A DNA stretch of 64,000 nucleotides from Bradyrhizobium sp. 186 (lineage in GTDB: Bacteria > Pseudomonadota > Alphaproteobacteria > Rhizobiales > Xanthobacteraceae). Made by a program: the position numbers and the translations under genes. Below, in pieces: positions 53,992-62,643 of the stretch. Location: contig NZ_CP082164.1 of the NCBI RefSeq assembly GCF_023101685.1, positions 4,650,001 through 4,714,000 of the forward strand, in the 5' to 3' direction. A model generated the notes under the pieces. The model searched no databases. It saw only the letters and a program-made list of their open reading frames with translations, and had not been told where the DNA came from. Within the stretch, counting starts at the first letter, position 1; each line of letters starts with the position of its first letter.

Positions 53992-55647
53992 ATGGGCGAT
54001 CAGGCGCGGATGGTGAAGGGATCGGACCTGTTTGTCGCAGCGCTGGAGAATGAAGGCGTCGATCGCATATTCGGTGTCCCCGGCGAGGAAAATCTCGACC
54101 TGGTCGAATCGCTGCGCACGTCCAAGATCGAGCTGATCCTGACCCGCCACGAGCAGGCCGCCGCCTTCATGGCCGCGACCCATGGGCGGTTGACCGGCAA
54201 GCCCGGCATTTGTCTCTCGACGCTTGGCCCGGGCGCGCTCAATTTGTCGACGGGGGCGGCCTACGCGCATCTCGGCGCGATGCCGATGATTTTGATCACC
54301 GGCCAGAAGCCGATCATGAGCAGCCGGCAGGCGCGCTTCCAGATCGTGGATGTGGTTGCGACCATGAAGCCGCTGACGAAATTGTCGCGGCAGATCATCA
54401 GCGCCTCCAGTATCCCGACCGTGGTCCGCGACGCCTTTCGCGTGGCGATGGAGGAGCGGCCGGGGCCGGTGCATCTCGAATTGCCCGAGGACATCGCGGG
54501 CGATGAAGTGCCCGCAGTCCCGGTGATCCCGACCCATCCGATCGAAATCCCGGTTGCTCATCGCGCCGCGCTCGACCGCGCGGCCGAGATGATCCTGGCC
54601 GCGAAACATCCGCTGGTGATGATGGGCGCCGCAACCAGCCGGCCGCGCGCGACCCACGGCATTGCGAGTTTCGTGCGGCGGACGGGGATCCCGTTCTTCA
54701 CCACGCAGATGGGCAAGGGCACGGTGCCCGGCGGCACCAATCTCTATATGGGCACGGCGGCACTGTCCGAGCGCGACTATGTTCACGAGGCCATCGATGC
54801 CGCCGATCTGATCGTCGCGATCGGCCACGATCCGATCGAGAAGCCGCCCTTCATCATGGGTCCCTCGGGGCCGAAGGTCATTCACGTCAGCTACACGTCG
54901 GCCAGCGTCGAGCAGGTCTATTTCCCGGACGCGGAAGTCGTCGGCGACGTCGGCCCAAGCCTGGAATTGCTCGCCGACCGTGTCGAAGGCAAGCTGCCGC
55001 AGGCGGCGGCGCTATTGCCGCTGCGCGAAAAGATCCTCAGCCATATTGCCGACCGCGCCACCGAGGCGCGCTGGCCGCCGACGCCGCAGCGCATCGTGCA
55101 CGATATCAGGCAGGTGATGCCGGAGAACGGCATCGTCGCGCTCGACAACGGCATGTACAAGATCTGGTTCGCGCGCAACTACCGCACCCGCGTCGCCAAC
55201 ACGCTGCTGCTCGACAATGCGCTGGCGACGATGGGCGCCGGCCTGCCGTCGGCAATGATGGCCGCGATGCTCAATCCCGACCGCCGCGTGCTCGCGGTCG
55301 CCGGCGACGGCGGCTTCATGATGAACAGCCAGGAGATGGAAACGGCCGTCCGCCTCAAGCTCAACCTGGTCGTGCTGGTGCTGGAGGACAACGCTTACGG
55401 CATGATCCGCTGGAAGCAGGCCGTCGATCATTTCGCCGATTTCGGCATGACCTTTGGCAATCCCGATTTCGTCCTGTACGCGAAGGCCTATGGCGCGAAG
55501 GGGCATCGCATCCAGTCGATCGACAGGTTTGCCCCGACGCTCGACGCCGCGTTCGAGGAAGGCGGCGTGCACCTGGTCTCGATCCCGATCGATTATTCGG
55601 AGAACGTGCGGGTGCTCGTCGACGAGCTGCGGGCGCGGGAGAGGTAA
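53992..55647 (+). CDS. Thiamine-pyrophosphate enzyme, acetolactate synthase large-subunit-like
   Basis: A 551-residue protein of the acetohydroxyacid synthase/benzoylformate decarboxylase superfamily. The N-terminal domain holds the catalytic Glu in LTRHEQAAAFMA, and CLSTLGPGALNL is family-typical. The C-terminal TPP motif is VAGDGGFMMNSQEMETAVRLKLN ending in a DN pair. I use the ATG at 53992 with GGGAGGCG upstream. No small regulatory subunit (ilvH) is adjacent, so it may not be the biosynthetic enzyme; many such stand-alone genes act in other keto-acid reactions. Confidence 0.87.
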   Translation: MGDQARMVKGSDLFVAALENEGVDRIFGVPGEENLDLVESLRTSKIELILTRHEQAAAFMAATHGRLTGKPGICLSTLGPGALNLSTGAAYAHLGAMPMILITGQKPIMSSRQARFQIVDVVATMKPLTKLSRQIISASSIPTVVRDAFRVAMEERPGPVHLELPEDIAGDEVPAVPVIPTHPIEIPVAHRAALDRAAEMILAAKHPLVMMGAATSRPRATHGIASFVRRTGIPFFTTQMGKGTVPGGTNLYMGTAALSERDYVHEAIDAADLIVAIGHDPIEKPPFIMGPSGPKVIHVSYTSASVEQVYFPDAEVVGDVGPSLELLADRVEGKLPQAAALLPLREKILSHIADRATEARWPPTPQRIVHDIRQVMPENGIVALDNGMYKIWFARNYRTRVANTLLLDNALATMGAGLPSAMMAAMLNPDRRVLAVAGDGGFMMNSQEMETAVRLKLNLVVLVLEDNAYGMIRWKQAVDHFADFGMTFGNPDFVLYAKAYGAKGHRIQSIDRFAPTLDAAFEEGGVHLVSIPIDYSENVRVLVDELRARER

Positions 55648-55680
55648 CGCAGGTAGTTTGATGCACAGCCATTCCCACCT

Positions 55681-55760
55681 CGTCATTGCGAACGCAGCGA
55701 AGCAATCCAGAATCTCACCGCGGCGGCAGTCTGGATTGCTTCGTTGGGCTCGCAATGACG
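55681..55760. repeat. Palindromic intergenic repeat ('CGTCATTGCGA ... TCGCAATGACG' type)
   Basis: Two 30-base arms (55681-55710 and 55731-55760) are inverted copies around a 20-base centre: CGTCATTGCGAACGCAGCGA and TCGTTGGGCTCGCAATGACG ends. It follows the TPP-enzyme gene and may serve as its terminator. Confidence 0.8.
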
Positions 55761-55853
55761 GGGTGTGTTGCCGGCCGGAATACGTTAACAACTTGTGTCG
55801 CCATCATTGATCTCCGACACTCCCAACCATCCAACCAACCACAGGACTAAGAA

Positions 55854-56195
55854 ATGACGCGCGTTCGCTGTATCACCGAGATGGGCATGGGCGTCGACGT
55901 CCACGGCAAGGACGCCACCAAGGCCGCGAAGCGCGCGGTGTCGGATGCGATCAGGCATTCGAGCCTCGGCTTCTTCCGGATGATCGGGAAAACCGCGAAC
56001 GACATGTTCGTCGATGTCACCATCGCGGTGCCCAATCCCGAAGCCGTCGACAAGGAAGCGGTCGCCAAGGAGCTGCCTTACGGCACGGTGACCGTCAACG
56101 CGGTCAACGGCGGGCTTGAGATTCCGGCGGAGCAGGGCAATGACTCTATCCTCATCGCCAATGCCGCCGTCATCGTCAGCTTCGACAAGGAATAG
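55854..56195 (+). CDS. Lin0512 family protein
   Basis: A 113-residue protein. TEMGMGVDVHGKDATKAAKRAVSDAI at the start and GIEVPAEQGD-like GLEIPAEQGNDSILIANAAVIV at the end are hallmarks of the Lin0512 (fungal-type/bacterial) family. Function is not known. The gene ends 6 bases before the GNAT gene, so the two are likely cotranscribed. Confidence 0.85.
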   Translation: MTRVRCITEMGMGVDVHGKDATKAAKRAVSDAIRHSSLGFFRMIGKTANDMFVDVTIAVPNPEAVDKEAVAKELPYGTVTVNAVNGGLEIPAEQGNDSILIANAAVIVSFDKE

Positions 56196-56201
56196 GGGCC
56201 G

Positions 56202-56894
56202 ATGCCCGATTCCGATCTGACATTGCTGGACCGCCCGATCTGGAGCGCGCTGACGACCCGCCAGAAGGCATTGGCGGAAGGCGGCCCGCGCGCGCTGCGC
56301 TATCCCGTGGCGATGACGCCCTTCGCCGACATGGTCGACATGTCGGCGGCAAGCTTCGCCGCGCTCGGTGACCTCCTGTCGGACTCGCAGGTCGCCGCTC
56401 TGTTCACGCCGGAGGCCGTCGACGTTCCCGCCGGCTTCAAGGTCGTGCTCGCCGAAAGCGGCGAGCAGATGATCGGCTCGCCCGCTGACAGCCCATTGCG
56501 CGACGCCGCGATCGTCAGGCTCGGCGTTGCCGATGTTCCCGCCATGATGGCGTTGACAGAGCTGACCAAGCCCGGCCCGTTTGCCGCTCGCACGCACGAG
56601 CTCGGCACGTTCCTCGGCATCCGCGCCGGCGACGAGCTGGTCGCGATGGCGGGCGAGCGGATGAAGCCGGGCAATTTCACCGAAATGACCGCGGTCTGCG
56701 TGCATCCCGAACATCGCGGCCGCGGCTACGCGCAGGCGTTGCTCGCGGCCGTCGCGCGCCAGATCGAGGCGCGCGGCGAAATTCCGTTCCTGCACGTGTT
56801 CTCGAGCAACGCGTCGGCGATTGCGCTCTATCAGCGGCAGGGGATGGCAATCCGGCGCCGCCTGCACGTCACCGCACTGATGAAGCAGGGATAA
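56202..56894 (+). CDS. GNAT family N-acetyltransferase (FR47-like)
   Basis: A 230-residue protein. The C-terminal half (about 125-225) is a GNAT fold with motif A VCVHPEHRGRGYAQALLAAVA and the FLHVFSSNASAIALYQRQGM block. The N-terminal ~100 residues are an accessory region. Substrate unknown. It follows the Lin0512 gene by 6 bases. Confidence 0.88.
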   Translation: MPDSDLTLLDRPIWSALTTRQKALAEGGPRALRYPVAMTPFADMVDMSAASFAALGDLLSDSQVAALFTPEAVDVPAGFKVVLAESGEQMIGSPADSPLRDAAIVRLGVADVPAMMALTELTKPGPFAARTHELGTFLGIRAGDELVAMAGERMKPGNFTEMTAVCVHPEHRGRGYAQALLAAVARQIEARGEIPFLHVFSSNASAIALYQRQGMAIRRRLHVTALMKQG

Positions 56895-56971
56895 GCGGCG
56901 CCGTTGTTCGGGTGGGCTTCATATCCGACGAATTCAGGCTATATCCATCCCAACCACAATTGGGGGAATAC

Positions 56972-58156
56972 ATGGACGCCAGGACAACCGATTTTTCCAC
57001 GGCACGGACGGCGATGCAGCGCTACGTCGATCAGGAGATCATCCCCGGTGTGTCCTGGGCGGTGCTGCGTGGCCGCGAAATCGTCGATCAGCAATGCGTC
57101 GGCTTTGCCGACCGCGAGGCCAGCACCGCGCTCCGGCCTGACCACATCTTTCGCGCGTTCTCCAACACCAAGATATTCGTCACCTGCGCGATCATGCTGC
57201 TGGTGGAGGAGGGCCACATCGGGCTCGATGATTTGCTCGAAAAATTCCTGCCGCAGCTCGGCAATCGCAAGGTGCTGAAACAGGGCGCGGCGAGCCTTGC
57301 CGATGTCGAGCCGGCGAAGGGCCCGATCACGATCCGCCAGCTTCTGACTCACACGTCGGGCCTCAGCTACGGCATCTTCGATCCCGGCACCGTGCTGTTC
57401 AAGGGTTACAACGAGGCGCGCATCCTCAATCCGCTAACGCTGCTGACCGACATGATCGACGGCCTTGCCGATCTGCCGCTGTCCTATCATCCCGGCACGG
57501 GCTGGGAATATTCGGTGGCGACCGACGTGCTCGGACGCGTCGCAGAGGTCGTCTCGGGCAAGGCCCTCGATGCCTTCTTCAAGACGCGCATCTTCGATCC
57601 GCTCGGCATGGTCGATACCGGATTCTACGTCCCGCAGGCGCAACAGGGCAGGCTGGTCGCGCTCTACACCGGCGCGGACGTGCTCGACCCGATGAAGCCC
57701 GGACTCACGCGGGCGGACAATCTGCCGTTTCCACAGGCTTATCGGCGGCAATTTCCGCGGCTGTCGGGCGGCGGCGGTCTGGTTTCGACTTTGCCGGACA
57801 TGCTCGCGCTGCTGCGCGCGCTGTTGCCCGGTTCGGATGTGCTGCTGAAGCCGGAGACGCTGCGGCAGATGATGACGAACCAGTTGCCCGCAGGGCAAAC
57901 CATTCGCTTCGCCAATCTCGGCCCCATCCCCGGCAAGGGCTTTGGCCTCGGCGGCGCCGTCACCTTCGCGCCGACGCCCTTTGATCCCGCGAATTCCACC
58001 GGCGAATTCCAGTGGGGTGGGCTCGCCGGCACCCATTGGTGGATTTGCCCGCAGGCCAATTCCGCCGGCGTGCTGATGGCCCAACGCTACATGGGCTTCT
58101 GGAATCCGTTCTTCTTCGAGTTCAAGCGGCTGGCCTATCAGGCGGTTGGAGGCTGA
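56972..58156 (+). CDS. Beta-lactamase-related serine hydrolase
   Basis: A 394-residue class C beta-lactamase-fold protein. The nucleophile motif is SNTK at 64-67 (FRAFSNTKIFVT), followed by LLTHTSGLSYG, the Y-S-V block WEYSVATDVLG, and a late LSGGGGLVSTLPDM. There is no signal peptide, so it is probably a cytoplasmic esterase. I chose the ATG at 56972 with TTGGGGGAA upstream. It is not closely alike to the other serine hydrolase at 31172. Confidence 0.88.
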   Translation: MDARTTDFSTARTAMQRYVDQEIIPGVSWAVLRGREIVDQQCVGFADREASTALRPDHIFRAFSNTKIFVTCAIMLLVEEGHIGLDDLLEKFLPQLGNRKVLKQGAASLADVEPAKGPITIRQLLTHTSGLSYGIFDPGTVLFKGYNEARILNPLTLLTDMIDGLADLPLSYHPGTGWEYSVATDVLGRVAEVVSGKALDAFFKTRIFDPLGMVDTGFYVPQAQQGRLVALYTGADVLDPMKPGLTRADNLPFPQAYRRQFPRLSGGGGLVSTLPDMLALLRALLPGSDVLLKPETLRQMMTNQLPAGQTIRFANLGPIPGKGFGLGGAVTFAPTPFDPANSTGEFQWGGLAGTHWWICPQANSAGVLMAQRYMGFWNPFFFEFKRLAYQAVGG

Positions 58157-58252
58157 TCGCGAAAAAATTTGCAGGCTCCCGCGAATCCTTTGCGGTTATT
58201 GCGTCCTCTTGTTGGTCGGGGCAGTTCGCCTCGGCTCAACTCGGAGGATGCG

Positions 58253-58462
58253 ATGGCATTTTACAGAAAGAACATCGGCGGCTTGCACCAGGTGGCGCGG
58301 ATTGCCGTTGGAATAGCGGTGGCGGTCGCGGCGTTCGCCTATCTCGCCGGTGCTGCCGCGTGGCTCATCGTGCTCGGCGGCGTGGGCTTTGCGCTGACGG
58401 GGCTGGTCGGCTATTGCCCGATGTGCGCGATGGCCGGGATCGGAAGAGGGGACATGTCGTGA
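58253..58462 (+). CDS. DUF2892 family membrane protein
   Basis: A 69-residue protein with two short membrane helices (about 12-31 and 35-55). The start AFYRKNIGGLHQVARIAVG and end GYCPMCAMAGI (a CxxC) fit DUF2892/YgaP-like inner-membrane domains. I use the ATG at 58253 with CGGAGG upstream. Its stop codon overlaps the sigma-factor start (GTGA), so they are coupled. Confidence 0.82.
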   Translation: MAFYRKNIGGLHQVARIAVGIAVAVAAFAYLAGAAAWLIVLGGVGFALTGLVGYCPMCAMAGIGRGDMS

Positions 58463-58980
58463 GCGCGGCCGCAATCTCGCCAAACCTGTTTGACGCGGCG
58501 CGGCTCGGCGACCAACATGCAATCGCCCGCCTGCTCGAGACGGCGCAGCCGGACATCCGCCGCTATGCGCGTGCAACCTGCCGCAGCTCGGCCGACGCCG
58601 AGGATGCGACGCAGGAGGCGTTGTGGATCCTGTTCCGGCATGTCGGCACGATCCGGTCGCTGCTGGCGTTTTCCGGCTGGCTGTTCAGCGTGGTCCGTCG
58701 CGAATGTCTGCGGCTCGCGCGCAAAGCCGGCCTTGCGCCGGCGATCGACGACAGCAAGGCGGAGGCGCTGCTGCTGTCGCGCTCCGAATCCGATCTGCGG
58801 CTCGACGTGGCCGCCGCCTTCGAGGCGCTGCCGCCGCACTACCGCGATGTCGCGCTGATGCGGGACGTCAAGGAAATGACCATCGACGAAATCGCCGCCG
58901 CGCTCGGTGCCTCCCGGCAGACCGTGAAGGCACGCCTGCATCGCGCCCGCGCCCTGATGCGCGAATATCTGACGAGATGA
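58459..58980 (+). CDS. RNA polymerase sigma factor, ECF-like sigma-70
   Basis: A 173-residue sigma factor. Region 2 is about 20-85 (YARATCRSSADAEDATQEALWILFRHV ... GWLFSVVRRECLRLAR), and region 4 is about 115-170 (LPPHYRDVALMRDVKEMTIDEIAAALGASRQTVKARLHRARALM). The start is GTG at 58459, overlapping the DUF2892 stop. There is no anti-sigma gene alongside; the neighbours are a CxxC membrane protein and an AhpD-like protein, so regulation may be redox-linked, which is inference. Confidence 0.9.
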   Translation: MSAAAISPNLFDAARLGDQHAIARLLETAQPDIRRYARATCRSSADAEDATQEALWILFRHVGTIRSLLAFSGWLFSVVRRECLRLARKAGLAPAIDDSKAEALLLSRSESDLRLDVAAAFEALPPHYRDVALMRDVKEMTIDEIAAALGASRQTVKARLHRARALMREYLTR

Positions 58981-58983
58981 GAC

Positions 58984-59331
58984 ATGACCGATTATCAAAC
59001 CCCTGACGATCTGAAATCGATTCCCTCCTTTGTCGCGCTGGCGCCGGTCGAGGCCAACGCGTTCCTGGCGTTCAATCATGCCGTCGAACGCAAGGATGGA
59101 CTGATCCCGCCAAAATATCGCGAACTGATCTCGCTCGCGGTCGCGCTCACCACGCAGTGCGCTTATTGCCTCGACGTGCATACGGCGCAAGCCGCGAAGG
59201 CGGGTGCTACGCGCGAGGAAGTGGCGGAAGCTGCGTTGATTGCGGCGGCGGTGCGCGCCGGCGGTACCCTCGGCCATGCGTTGTTGGCGCAGCGCCTGTT
59301 CGAGCAACATCGAGGTGACGGAGAAAAGTAG
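58984..59331 (+). CDS. Carboxymuconolactone decarboxylase/AhpD-like protein
   Basis: A 115-residue CMD domain. The redox motif is CAYC with a following His (QCAYCLDVHTAQAAKAG, E-x-x-A later), as in AhpD peroxidases. It starts 3 bases after the sigma-factor stop, so the pair is cotranscribed. Unlike the triple CMD protein at 21571 it keeps the CxxC. It probably detoxifies peroxides or senses redox state for the sigma factor. Confidence 0.88.
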   Translation: MTDYQTPDDLKSIPSFVALAPVEANAFLAFNHAVERKDGLIPPKYRELISLAVALTTQCAYCLDVHTAQAAKAGATREEVAEAALIAAAVRAGGTLGHALLAQRLFEQHRGDGEK

Positions 59332-59359
59332 GTGCCTTGCAGACATCTGGACACGTAGT

Positions 59360-60025
59360 TTGCCAAACTATCTGGGCCTCGACGGATTTCGCTTTGGCTG
59401 GGTGGCGGCCTGGATCGACGATCGCGGTGATCAAGGTTTTGATTATTCGCCGGGCCTCACGCGTCTCCTTGCAATGCCGCATGCACGCGCGATGGTCGAC
59501 ATGCCGATCGGATTGAATCCGAGCGGCTATCGAGCGTGCGACTTGCGTGCACGCGAACTGGTCGGCGCCGCCGTGTTTCTCGGTGCGCGCCGGGACCTCT
59601 GGAGGTTTCCCGACATGGCCGCGGCCAATCGGCATTATTGGGAGCACGAGGGCAAGGGCAGGGGTGTGTCGGCGCAGCTCTGGAATATCAGGGACAAGAT
59701 CAGGGACCTCGACGAGATCATGACGCCGGCACGGCAAGAGATCGTCGGCGAAGCGCATCCGGAATTGATCTTCTGGAATCTTGCGGGCCGCGTGCACCTC
59801 GACAGCAAGACGTCGGCGCGCGGCCGCGAGCAGCGCATCGCGCTCCTGGAGCAACGCGGCTTCACGCGCCTGCCGAAATGGCTGACCCAGCGTCATGGCA
59901 CCGGCATCGGCCGCGACGATCTCATCGATGCCTGTGCCTGCGCGGTCGCGGCACGCGACGGCTCGCAGCGCGTCGGCGGTGAGGAGGTCGATCCGCGGGG
60001 CTTGCGGATGGAGATCAATTATTGA
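59360..60025 (+). CDS. DUF429 domain protein
   Basis: A 221-residue protein. LGLDGFRFGWVAAWID at the start, then MVDMPIGL and the GEAHPELIFWNLAG block are DUF429 (RNase-H-like fold) features. Function unknown; the fold suggests a nuclease. I take TTG at 59360, since the protein then begins at the first strand; an in-frame ATG at 59240 would overlap the CMD gene. No ribosome site is strong. Confidence 0.75.
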   Translation: MPNYLGLDGFRFGWVAAWIDDRGDQGFDYSPGLTRLLAMPHARAMVDMPIGLNPSGYRACDLRARELVGAAVFLGARRDLWRFPDMAAANRHYWEHEGKGRGVSAQLWNIRDKIRDLDEIMTPARQEIVGEAHPELIFWNLAGRVHLDSKTSARGREQRIALLEQRGFTRLPKWLTQRHGTGIGRDDLIDACACAVAARDGSQRVGGEEVDPRGLRMEINY

Positions 60026-60141
60026 GGCTGCCTACCGCGCGGCCACGGACCGGGAAAAACTGGCAATTTATTTCAGATGTGCAGGAACTGCCGGTGATCG
60101 GCCGGCGTTTCCCGTGCGAACCTGACACCGAGTAGCTCGCG

Positions 60142-60285
60142 ATGAATGATGCCAGTCAATTCGCGACCGCGATACTCACGCTCGCTTTCGCCGTTGCACT
60201 GCTCGTCACCGGGCAGCTCTTCATCGAGCAACGCGCGCAACGCGATATCGCATACGCCACGACCCATTTGCTGCGGCCGCTCTGA
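60142..60285 (+). CDS. Small hypothetical single-span membrane protein (47 aa)
   Basis: A short frame opens ATG 60142, with one membrane helix (about 9-29, FATAILTLAFAVALLVTGQLF) and a basic, polar tail (EQRAQRDIAYATTHLLRPL). It ends before a gap to the GST gene. There is no clear ribosome site. It is plausible but unproven; conservation in relatives would decide. Confidence 0.4.
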   Translation: MNDASQFATAILTLAFAVALLVTGQLFIEQRAQRDIAYATTHLLRPL

Positions 60286-60380
60286 TACGACCTGGGTACG
60301 CGTGCGATGGTGGAGGGCCTTGCGTCATTCGTCCGCTCGCCTAGATTGGGCTGCATCTCACGCATGCAGCCGGGGTCTCG

Positions 60381-61085
60381 ATGTCCGATCTCTCCACCTT
60401 TCCCATCACCAAGCGCTGGCCGGCCAAGCATCCTGAGTTGCTTCAGCTCTATTCCTTGCCGACGCCGAACGGCGTCAAGGTCTCGATCATGCTGGAAGAG
60501 ATCGGACTGCCTTACGAGGTGCATCTGGTCGACTTCGGCAAGGACGACCAGAAGACGCGGGAATTCCTCTCGCTCAATCCGAACGGCAAGATCCCGGCGA
60601 TCCTCGATCCCAACGGTCCCGGCGGCCGGCCGGTGCCGCTGTTCGAGTCCGGTGCGATCCTGCAATATCTTGCCGAGAAGACCGGCAAGCTGTTGCCGCA
60701 GGATGCCGCGCGCCGCTACCAGACCTTTCAATGGGTGCATTTCCAGATGGGCGGCATCGGTCCCATGTTCGGCCAGGTCGGCTTCTTCCACAAATTCGCC
60801 GGCAAGGATTTTGAGGACAAGCGGCCGCTCGAGCGCTACGTCAACGAGTCCAAGCGCCTGCTCGGTGTGATGGAGAGCCATCTTTCCGGCCGGCAATGGT
60901 TCATGGATGACGACTACACCATCGCCGACATCTCCATGCTCGGCTGGGTGCGTAATCTCGTTGGTTTCTACGGCGCCGGCGATCTCGTCGAATTCAGCCA
61001 GTTCAAATCGGTCGGCGCCTGGCTCGAGCGGGGCGTGGCGCGACCGGCGGTGCAGCGCGGGCTGAACATTCCAAAGCGGCCGTGA
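60381..61085 (+). CDS. Glutathione S-transferase family protein (YfcG/Ure2-like)
   Basis: A 234-residue GST. The N-terminal thioredoxin-like domain has LYSLPTPNGVKVSIMLEEIGLPYEVHLVDFGK and the cis-Pro region NPNGKIPAILDPNG, ending with FESGAILQYLAEKTG (glutathione site). The C-terminal helical domain follows, with the DDDYTIADISMLGW block. T and N in the PTPNG loop suit the YfcG/YghU (Nu-class) disulfide-reductase group rather than conjugating GSTs. Confidence 0.9.
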   Translation: MSDLSTFPITKRWPAKHPELLQLYSLPTPNGVKVSIMLEEIGLPYEVHLVDFGKDDQKTREFLSLNPNGKIPAILDPNGPGGRPVPLFESGAILQYLAEKTGKLLPQDAARRYQTFQWVHFQMGGIGPMFGQVGFFHKFAGKDFEDKRPLERYVNESKRLLGVMESHLSGRQWFMDDDYTIADISMLGWVRNLVGFYGAGDLVEFSQFKSVGAWLERGVARPAVQRGLNIPKRP

Positions 61086-61087
61086 AA

Positions 61088-61459
61088 CTAGAACAGCCGC
61101 CCGCCGTTCGGCACGGGCTTGCTCGGCTGCACCAGCACGACCTTGCCGTCGGCATCGGGAAAGCCGAGCGTCAACACCTCTGAGACGACCGGCCCGATCT
61201 GGCGTGGCGGGAAATTGACGACTGCCGCGACCTGCTGTCCCACGAGCGTCTCGATCGGGTGATTTTCCGTGATCTGCGCCGAGCTCTTGCGCACGCCGAT
61301 GGAGGGGCCGAAGTCAATCCAGAGACGCCAGGCCGGCTTGCGCGCCTCCGGAAAAGGCTTGGCGTCGACGATCGTGCCGATGCGGATATCGACCGCGAGG
61401 AAGGCGTTGAAGTCGATGGTCGGCGACACGGCGGCGGCGGGATCGTAGGTGACGTGCAT
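61088..61459 (-). CDS. csaA: CsaA-type tRNA-binding domain protein
   Basis: A 123-residue OB-fold protein. The tRNA-binding (tRNA_bind) pattern is DIRIGTIVDAKPFPEARKPAWRLWIDFG, with GVRKSSAQITENH and the VNFPPRQIGPVVSEVLTLGF block. It is the bacterial CsaA/Arc1p-C domain, reported as an export-related chaperone that binds tRNA-like surfaces. The ATG at 61459 gives a slightly longer N-terminus than the typical 110 residues. It is convergent with the GST gene. Confidence 0.87.
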   Translation of the reverse strand: MHVTYDPAAAVSPTIDFNAFLAVDIRIGTIVDAKPFPEARKPAWRLWIDFGPSIGVRKSSAQITENHPIETLVGQQVAAVVNFPPRQIGPVVSEVLTLGFPDADGKVVLVQPSKPVPNGGRLF

Positions 61460-61573
61460 GGGGTTTCCGTTTGGAGAGTCCACAAGTTCGTTCGCAATAT
61501 TGTCGCGTGAACCGGAGTTTCGTACAACGGCCACAGCCGAAGCGTCACGCGACGCATGTCCGAGGAATGAGCA

Positions 61574-61969
61574 TTGCCCAATATCATCTATGGCATCAAG
61601 AACTGCGACACCATGAAGAAGGCGCGCGCGTGGCTCGACACCCATGGTGTCGCCTACGAGTTCCACGACTACAAGTCGGCCGGCGTAGAGCAGGATAAGC
61701 TCAAGGAGTGGAGCGACAAGCTCGGCTGGGAGACGCTGCTCAATCGCGCCGGCACGACCTTCAAGAAGCTGCCCGAGGCCGACAAGGGAGGGTTGTCCGA
61801 GAAGAAGGCGCTGGCGTTGATGCTAGCGCAACCATCGATGATCAAGCGGCCGGTGCTTGAAATCGGCGGTAAGCTCCTGGTCGGCTTCAAGCCGGATATC
61901 TATGCGAAGGAAGTCGGCGCCAAAGAATCAGCGCCGAGGAAGTCGGCACAAAGTCGCGCTGATGGCTAA
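61574..61969 (+). CDS. ArsC/Spx-like (YffB) thioredoxin-fold protein
   Basis: A 131-residue protein. IIYGIKNCDTMKKARAWLDTHG is the ArsC/Spx opening, with a single active Cys (C-x-T-M), and PSMIKRPVLEIGGKLLVGFKPD is the closing block with the RPV turn. YffB-type proteins are glutathione-dependent thiol reductases by structure; true arsenate reductase function is not supported. The start is TTG 61574. It overlaps the convergent PAS gene end by 4 bases. Confidence 0.87.
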   Translation: MPNIIYGIKNCDTMKKARAWLDTHGVAYEFHDYKSAGVEQDKLKEWSDKLGWETLLNRAGTTFKKLPEADKGGLSEKKALALMLAQPSMIKRPVLEIGGKLLVGFKPDIYAKEVGAKESAPRKSAQSRADG

Positions 61970-62643
61970 TTCAGCTCGATGATCTCGGTGGTGACGTTGG
62001 GGCCGGACTGGTCGGCGAACTCGACCAATTCGGCAGCCGCGATACGGCCCGGTGCGCGATGAAAGAGATCGCGGTCGATCACGGCGCGCGATTTCGGGCG
62101 CGGCAGCGCGTCATTTCCGCGCATCAGATTCTTGATCTCGAAGCCGCCGTCCTCGCAGAAGGTCTTGAGCGATGCGATGACGTGGCAGATCTTGCCGTCG
62201 GCCTGGAACGGCAGCAACAACCGTTCATAGGCGACGATACGCCCGTAGATGTCGTCGACGTCAGCAACGCTGTAGACCGGAAGCCCGCGCGCCACGCATT
62301 CATAATAAACCGGCATCACGAAAGGCACGAGTCGGGGGCCGATATACTCATCCAGCAGAACGCCCTTGCCGGTATGTCCATAGGCGCGCGAAATGCGCGT
62401 GCCTTCGCTCTGGATCGTCAGGCGCGGTGTCGGCGTCGAGGCGTCCACCGTATAATAGATGAGATCGGACAGCTCTTCCTCCAGCCGCGCCGGCTGATAC
62501 TCCCAGATTGCCGGTGCGATCTGCTGGCGCGCATAAAGTCTCAGCCACGTGTTCAGGAGATCACGCTGCCTGATCGACTTGACTGCGGAGGGAGCGGCGC
62601 TTGCGAAATCCAAAACAATATTCCCAGCGATAAAAACCCGCAC
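61966..62643 (-). CDS. PAS_5 domain protein, function unknown
   Basis: A 225-residue protein. Residues about 25-165 fit a PAS_5 (alphaproteobacterial PAS-like, DUF1488/UPF-type) domain: LNTWLRLYARQQIAPAIWEYQPARLEEELSDLIYYTV, LTIQSEGTRISRAYGHTGKGVLL, and VAYERLLLPFQADGKICHVIASL. No kinase, GGDEF or HTH domain follows. It may sense or scaffold. Ends at 61966. Confidence 0.68.
   Translation of the reverse strand: MRVFIAGNIVLDFASAAPSAVKSIRQRDLLNTWLRLYARQQIAPAIWEYQPARLEEELSDLIYYTVDASTPTPRLTIQSEGTRISRAYGHTGKGVLLDEYIGPRLVPFVMPVYYECVARGLPVYSVADVDDIYGRIVAYERLLLPFQADGKICHVIASLKTFCEDGGFEIKNLMRGNDALPRPKSRAVIDRDLFHRAPGRIAAAELVEFADQSGPNVTTEIIELN

Noticed and set aside
61574..61969. Arsenate reductase
   Set aside because: The protein has the YffB/Spx pattern; no other arsenic gene is near, so I name only the fold.
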